A stretch of 64,000 nucleotides of DNA from Datisca glomerata. Lineage: Eukaryota; Streptophyta; Magnoliopsida; Cucurbitales; Datiscaceae. The DNA is taken from assembly GCA_003255025.1 (NCBI GenBank), contig QANY01009387.1, positions 2,170,001 to 2,234,000 on the forward strand, read 5' to 3'. The notes under the pieces are model-generated. The model did not search any database. It was not told where the DNA came from and worked only from the letters and a program-made list of their open reading frames with translations. Below are positions 58,277-64,000 of this stretch, one piece after another; within the stretch, counting starts at the first letter, position 1, and the number at the start of each line of letters is the position of its first letter. The position numbers and the translations under genes are program-made.

Positions 58277-59150
58277 TGTTTTTTTTTATTTGTCATATCT
58301 CATTTTGTATTAATATGATTTCTTCGACTACCACTCCACTTTATTAAATAACATATATATGAGCTTTTTATTTATTAATTTATTTTAATATATTTTTATA
58401 CCTATGACCTAATTATATTACCTTATTAAAAAAAACTATATTAGCTAATAAATAATTTCAGTTTCTTGCGTTATTCTGTTTTGGAGGATGCATTATGCAT
58501 AAGGTTAGGGTCTGGGCTTATTTACAAAAATAATCTATTTTTAAAAAATAAGGAAGAGAATGTCCAAAAAAAATTCTATATGTAAAAATGATTGGTTTTT
58601 TCTAACTGTCAATTTTTCTTAAATTAAAAGAATTTTCTGTACAAGTGTACTATGGTATATAAAATATGCAATGATATATATATTTATATACCATAGTATA
58701 TTTTAATATATCAATATATTGTAATATATTTTTATATATCATTTGTGGTATACTATACTATATCTAAATATCATAGTATATTTTACTATATTATCAATAT
58801 ATCGTAGTTATTTATAGTATATTTTCATATATCATCCGCTATAATCTCAAAAATTCATAAATCAAACTCAAATCGTCTACTCCTTCTTTCTTCACCTCTC
58901 TCTTCCTGAAATCCTAGACACCTAGAAATCAAACCACAAAATCGAAAAATCATACATTGATAATAAATTCACAAAATCAAAGAAATAAAAAAAATACATC
59001 AAGCCAGAAAAAAACAGATCACGAGATCCAAAAACAGACCGCGAATGAAGAAGAAAGAGGCATAGAAGAAAGAAGCAAAGAAGAAAGAAGCAAAGAAGAT
59101 GAAGGCGAAGGGAGAGAAAGAAGATGGGTGGACATTCTTGTACCGATCCG
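58277..59150. other. AT-rich intergenic DNA
   Basis: Contains a stretch of tatata/tatcatagtata words (58660-58850) with several dyads, and a purine-rich tract (gaagaaagaagcaaagaaga) at 59060-59120 that creates a spurious charged ORF. Confidence 0.5.
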
Positions 59151-59512
59151 AAAATGGTCGGTTTGCGGTCGGTTCTTTTTATACCTTCGTTTCGGAAAAA
59201 TTAGAGAACTGAAAATTCGATTCGGTTTGCGGTCGGTTCTTTTTATACCTTCGTTTCGGAAAAATTAGAGAACTGAAAATTCGATTCGGTTTGAAATTGC
59301 AGTGGTTTTCGAATCGAACTTTAAAATTTTATTTTTTACAGATAATTTCATATCAAACCGAACGGAAAGCAAAACTTTGACATTTAAATAGTATTATATG
59401 GGTATTTTTTAAAAAAAATATTTTTTAATTAATAATAACGAATCGGAGAACCGAACCGAAACTCACAGCACGGTTCGGTATTATTACCGAATCAAACTGA
59501 CTCTCCTAGGAG
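59151..59512. repeat. Gene-poor repeat with a 64-bp tandem duplication
   Basis: gtttgcggtcggttcttttt atacc... (59161-59224) is repeated exactly at 59225-59288. The block also has cggttcggt/accgaaccga words at both ends, like the 38454-39507 element, and may be a relative of it. Confidence 0.65.
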
Positions 59513-60058
59513 AGAAGAAAGATGCATACGTGAAATGAGAAGACGAAGAGAGAAAGATGAAAAAAAATCGGTCAATTATACAAATAAGAAACTTTTGAAC
59601 CAGTTTTAAAACAATAAACAAGTTTCTATATTTCTTAATTTTCCCTAAACTCGCGCTCGTTATATTCACAAATAATGATAAAGAGTAGACTTAGAGGCGG
59701 ACATATTAATGTTAAACACGTCTAAGTTAAAAAATATAATTTAACTCAACTTGTGATGCATCAAAAATTCATATGATACAATTAAATTGATGTATATTGA
59801 TAAGTTAAAAATTATAATCAATCTATTTTCCTTAACAAAATTTATGATGCATCACGTATTAAAGGCTCTGCGTCTTAAGTATTGCCTTACAAATGTTGGG
59901 CCGCAAATGCGCCTAAGTATGCGGGGTGGCTCGGTTGACAGTTGACATCTCTGCTTAGCAGGCATCTGCCGCCTTCTCACCTCTGGTAGGGGTTTTTTCC
60001 CACCATATTTCTTCCACAACCGCGCCTCGATCTCCTCTCTCTCTAACTGTCTACCAAC
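59513..60058. other. Spacer and 5' UTR of the RanBP2-type zinc-finger gene
   Basis: No other gene. The last 100 bases (tctcctctctctctaactgt and on) are a pyrimidine-rich leader before the ATG. Confidence 0.5.
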
Positions 60059-63010
60059 ATGTCTCAGGTAATTGTCACCACGAATTCTTTCAATTTCTCC
60101 ATCTCTAGTTCTCTATCTCACAGCTTTTAGATAACCTGCTTTTCCCAGACGGCCAGACCTGAAGATCTTCGATTATATATTTTGCATACGAAGATCAAAC
60201 ATTTTAGTTCAACAATTATTCATCTAATTTCCTATCAGCTATGTTTTTTTGGCTGTTGGTTTACTTCGCTATTTATTTCGTATAAGAAATTGGACATCTT
60301 TTCGCGGGAATTAGTGTGATTAAGCTAAGTTAGTTAGCGCATGATATAGTGGACTCCTTATGGTGCGTAGTAATTGAAATTCGAAATCCATTGTTCTGTA
60401 TAATGGTAGAATATGCAAAATTTGTTCTCGGGCAAAGGGTTTCAACGGTGATTTTGTTATCGAAGGGATTGGTTATTTCCATTCCGAGGTTCTTATTGCT
60501 CAATTCTGAAGGTTGCTTCAGGGTCTCAGCTTGCTGGAGTGGGTAGCTTTTGTTGAATTCAAGTAACGGTGCCTTTTTTTTGTTCAGGTCGATAATAGGA
60601 ATTCCTCTACGGCCAAGCGTGCTAGAACTGATGGTATGTATTACTTCTCAGTTTCTTTGGTTATTTACTTCTATGTATTATCTGAATCTTCCTTTTCTTT
60701 ATTAGAACAATTAATCTGATTGCTTGACATGTGTGTTAGAGTTAGACATTGAGACTGATGACTAAAAGGAATTTAGTCTTGCTAGGTTAGTCTCCTGTTT
60801 CCTGAATAATGGGGCGACGGGCATAACACATTTTTATGTTTCGTACGAAGTTTGAATTTAAAATATGTAAGGGGACTTTGTACTTGAATGATGAACAATC
60901 TTCACTTGAATTACTCTGTAGAGTCTTTCTGACAATACTAGCTTATGATACAAAAGAAGTTGCACATCATGTACTGATTATTCTGATAAAGTGTTGAAAT
61001 CGAGAACGTATGTTGTGCATGTGTTATTCTTTTGAGTCTCTCTGAAATATGCCTTACTGAAAAATAAAAAGAATAAGAAATATGCCTTGGTACTAGTCAT
61101 AACTAGAAACACCTAGGAAACAAAGAAGGATATATTTTGCTGTTATATTGGCTGGCTAAACTGGCATGTCTTTGATGCTTGAGATTTTTAAAAAGGACAA
61201 GACAATGAGAAATTTTGTTTACTTGAATGACTTAGAGCATTTTTAAATTTATATCTGGCTTTCTACATCCTGCGTCCTCCTGAGTTTGGAAATATCAACG
61301 AATATCTTATTGGTTTGTAGGTAGCCGTAGGGAAGATGATTGGACCTGCCCTAGTTGTGGAAATGTCAATTTTTCATTCAGGACAACTTGCAATATGCGC
61401 AATTGCACTCAGCCCAGGCCAGCTGATCATAACTCCGTAAGTATAAAATAAATTTATTTTCTCCTGTGACCTCACTGATCACAAAGTTGTAGACTCATTT
61501 ACATTGTCTGCATGATTTGAATAAGAATGTTACTGTCATATATAATACATATTAACTGTGGGGTCTGCTATTGCCTTGTCCATCTAGTCTCTCAGTGTTC
61601 TGGCTTACTTTGGTTGTTTATGATATTGATGAAGTAGCATGTTTGACTCACCTATGTTGATGCTTGGGTTTGTATAAAAGCGTCTCATTGAGTTCTTATC
61701 AAACATTAAGAGAAACGTGACAAACATATTGGGTAGAACTCGCCCTTGAAAACCGGCTTGCTAGGAGAGGATGCCCAAGTGCTTCTAAGCCCACATGCCA
61801 CACCTTAATTAAGCAATGTGGGACTCAGTTAGATCATTACAATGAAGCTTGGATGTTTTGACTATTTAACAGTTGAACCACAGCTTTATACTTGCTGCGA
61901 CTTTTTCATCAGGCCACTCTGCATTTAGTTTAATAGGTCTCTTATATTCGCTTACATATTTATTAGCTGGTAAGTTTGGATAGCATGAAATTTAAGATTT
62001 TTCTTTTAGAATTATGATTATCTTTTAAAGTTGATCTTTTTGCTTTGCTCAGAAATCTATTGCCAAGCCTGTCCAAGTCCCACAGAGTTACTCGTCTGCT
62101 GCTCCTTACATAGGTTCTGGTGCACCCTCTTCTATTTATATTGGTGTGCCACCATATGGTTCTTCTATGTTCAATGGGCCATCCATTCCTCCTTATGACG
62201 CTCCATTTTCCAGGGGATCAGTATATCACTACAACTATAGCAATCGCCTTTCTACAGGCAGTCCCTATAGGCCTGTGCATTTATCTGGACCTACACCTTA
62301 TTCAGGTGGACCTCTGATGGGAAATGGTATGTTACTGTATTCTATTATTGAGGTTTCCTAGTTTCCTTACTTCCATTTTTGTTATCTCACACCTTTACAT
62401 TTTGTTTTCCCAGTAAAGTATAATTTTACAAAATGGCCCTTAGAAGGTCTATATAAAAGCCAAGTACAAAGGAAAAGAAAAAGTGTACAGCCAGCAACTA
62501 TAGACATCTAGCCATATTTTCGAGCTGCCAGACCTAAATTACTCTTTCAAAGTAGTGTAAATCTATGTAGTAGCACCATGGTGCTCAACATTACTATGAC
62601 TTGGCAACATATGTGGCTCGAGACTACATTTGCATCATAATTGAAAATATAATATTTTTCCTTATTAGTTTGCATTTTACACATGACATGGGACGAATGG
62701 CACTGCTTAGTGATAGTAGTTATGAAGTGATAGTAGTGATGAGTACGATGGTGCTATATAGCTTTTTCATCAATTCATAAGTAGGAAACTTTCTAATGCC
62801 TTCAGTACTATTCTCTACTGATCGGGAAAAAAATTAGTACTAGTCTCTTTTCCATTAAAGATTCGCAAGCTTCTATCCCCCCAAACATGCTGCAAACATT
62901 ACGTTCTCTATTAATTTCTTCTGTTACTTCCTTTTTCAGGGGGGGTTTATGGTATACCGCCAATGATGGATTACTATGGCTTGGCTTTGCCCATGGGCCC
63001 TGGCTTTATG
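60059..63010 (+). CDS. RanBP2-type zinc-finger protein, 5' part (runs off the window)
   Basis: Five coding exons are visible: 60059-60067, 60588-60633, 61321-61436, 62053-62326 and 62940-63010. They give 172 in-frame residues with GT-AG introns and consistent phases. After MSQVDNRNSSTAKRARTDG, the first zinc finger spans residues 26-47: W26-T-C28-PS-C31, N35, then C42 and C47 (TCNMRNC, with the plant spacing of four between the last two Cys). Such fingers bind single-stranded RNA. A Gly/Pro/Tyr/Ser-rich linker follows (residues about 58-172, with YIGSGAPSSIYIGVPPYGSS and PPYDAPFSRGS). It closely resembles the Arabidopsis three-finger protein At1g67325, so two more fingers are expected in exons beyond 64000. 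The gene is partial only because the window ends; a LINE lies in the next intron. Confidence 0.85.
61735..61850. repeat. Dispersed plant repeat in intron 3
   Basis: The phrase aaaaccggcttgctaggaga ggatgcccaag followed later by caatgtgggactcag looks like a short repeat that is common in plant introns and UTRs. This is from memory of wording only. Confidence 0.35.
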
Positions 63011-63094
63011 GTATGTTCAATGGTTGTGCTTTAGGACGCCAGGTCATAAGTTCTGTTTATGTTGCACTGCCAGTTAATGCTTAGGCACTCTGCA

Positions 63095-64000
63095 GTTATT
63101 TTTTGGGTCGGTAGAGGTAAATTTGTATTAATCACAAAAATCCCCAAAAGGGATGTACAACCTTGAGATTAAGCATCTATAAACGACAGGGTCAAGGATT
63201 CTATCCAGGTTTTTTCAGAATTAAAACCTGAACGAAAACTACTATGCCAGTCAGTCAAAATCCTGTTAAACGAAAAGAAAACTTTACAAAAAGAATTTTC
63301 CTTCACCTCAAAAATCCTAGATTCACTCTCCCACCTTATACACCAAAAAACTGCCTAAGGGATAAGCCTCCAAAAACCAGGCCTCAACCTTTCACCGCCC
63401 ACGTGCTCCCAAGCAAAAGGATGGTCCTGGGTGTCCTTAGGCATTACCCAAACAACATTCAAAGATCCTAGTATTCAAAAACTTCTTAGAGAAAGGACAT
63501 TGAAGGAAAAGATGAATATTTGAATCCCCTTGCTCTTTGGATAATGGACATCTGTTAGGGAGGCTAAAGCCTCTACGCTGCAATCCATCTAAAGTGAGCT
63601 TCATGTTCCAAGCCAAAAAAGCTCATTTAGGAGGGGCCTTGGTTTTCTAAATCCGTCTCCACGGGAACGGTCGAGCCTCTAAAACATGACCCGAAAGCTG
63701 ATGAAAGCAAGACTTGACCGAGAACCATCTTTCCACCCCTTTGGTTTAGATCTTGGTGTCAAGTGATACCCGAGCTATTCACAAAAAGATACGAACTGAC
63801 CCATACGTCCCTCTCGACGGCAACGTTAAACAGGGTAGGAAACTCCTCGGCAAGAGGAATGTCACTACACCAAGTGTCCAACAAGAATTTCACTTGATTC
63901 CCCAAACCCACCTTAAATTTGATTAGCTTGGAGAAGGAATCCCACTCACGACAGATGGCTCTCCATAAATGCGAAGACGGTCTATTACAAGAAGTAGATG
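63095..64000 (-). pseudogene. LINE (L1-type) 3' fragment, continues past the window
   Basis: On the minus strand, from the window edge, the reading is RAICREWDSFSKLIKFKVGL and GNQVKFLLDTWCSDIPLAEE, the region before the zf-RVT domain of plant LINEs. A stop-ridden C-terminal part follows and a 3' UTR ends near 63100 in gttgtacatcccttttgggg and tttgtgattaatacaaattt. A short T-run on the plus strand (63099-63104) may be the remnant of the poly(A) tail. It lies antisense to the RanBP2-type gene, in its intron. Confidence 0.75.

Noticed and set aside
1..64000. tRNA, rRNA or microRNA genes
   Set aside because: No cloverleaf with a convincing B box and no rRNA wording was found by eye. A tRNAscan or Infernal run would be needed to exclude them, and the hairpins seen belong to repeats.

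Overview
This is a window of nuclear plant DNA, about two thirds A+T, from a flowering plant and most likely a eudicot. The evidence is a photosystem I antenna gene with a transit peptide, GT-AG and GC-AG introns, plant-type Copia and Gypsy retrotransposons, plant LINEs and degraded caulimovirid sequence. The N-terminal wording of the antenna protein looks asterid-like to me, but that is only an impression. No bacterial or organellar gene was seen.

Host genes lie in three islands. Island 1 (about 13.4-16.2 kb) holds LHCA2, a light-harvesting protein of photosystem I (+), tail to tail with a tiny DnaJ-type cysteine-rich protein (-). Island 2 (31.8-36.6 kb) holds a plastid-targeted DUF493/YbeD-like gene and a short molybdenum-cofactor-sulfurase-like gene that lacks the usual PLP lysine block, both on +. 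Island 3 (60.06 kb to the window edge) holds the first five exons of a RanBP2-type zinc-finger protein; a LINE fragment lies in or beyond its fifth intron. A promoter with a 15-codon first-exon-like ORF at 58.1-58.3 kb may be the stump of a fourth gene.

Most of the rest is mobile DNA. From 4.0 to 10.75 kb there is a broken endogenous pararetrovirus: movement, coat, protease and reverse-transcriptase pieces, mostly on the minus strand, rearranged and full of stops. It is split by a 2.4-kb element with degenerate inverted ends, whose body is a tandem array of small palindromes. 17.1-25.8 kb is a dead Copia element with long LTRs. 36.8-57.2 kb is a Gypsy element of the Tat type: LTR, PBS, gag start, RNase H, integrase and an antisense ORF with a plant-mobile-domain-like segment. 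It is interrupted by an inverted-end element (38.45-39.5 kb) and by about 9.6 kb of Copia-derived and other DNA (41.1-50.7 kb), which itself carries a captured beta-glucosidase fragment. LINE 3' ends sit at 11.5-12.6 and 63.1-64.0 kb, and several MITE-like and minisatellite sequences are scattered between.

No operon-like cooperation is expected here. LHCA2, the DnaJ-like protein (if it is plastid-directed) and the DUF493 protein would all act in or around the chloroplast, but their closeness need not mean anything. The best candidates for something not well described are the nested-palindrome element at 6.1-8.6 kb, the antisense ORF of the Gypsy element, and the captured-gene insertion at 42-48.8 kb. 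All calls come from reading the sequence and its translations; no database search was run.
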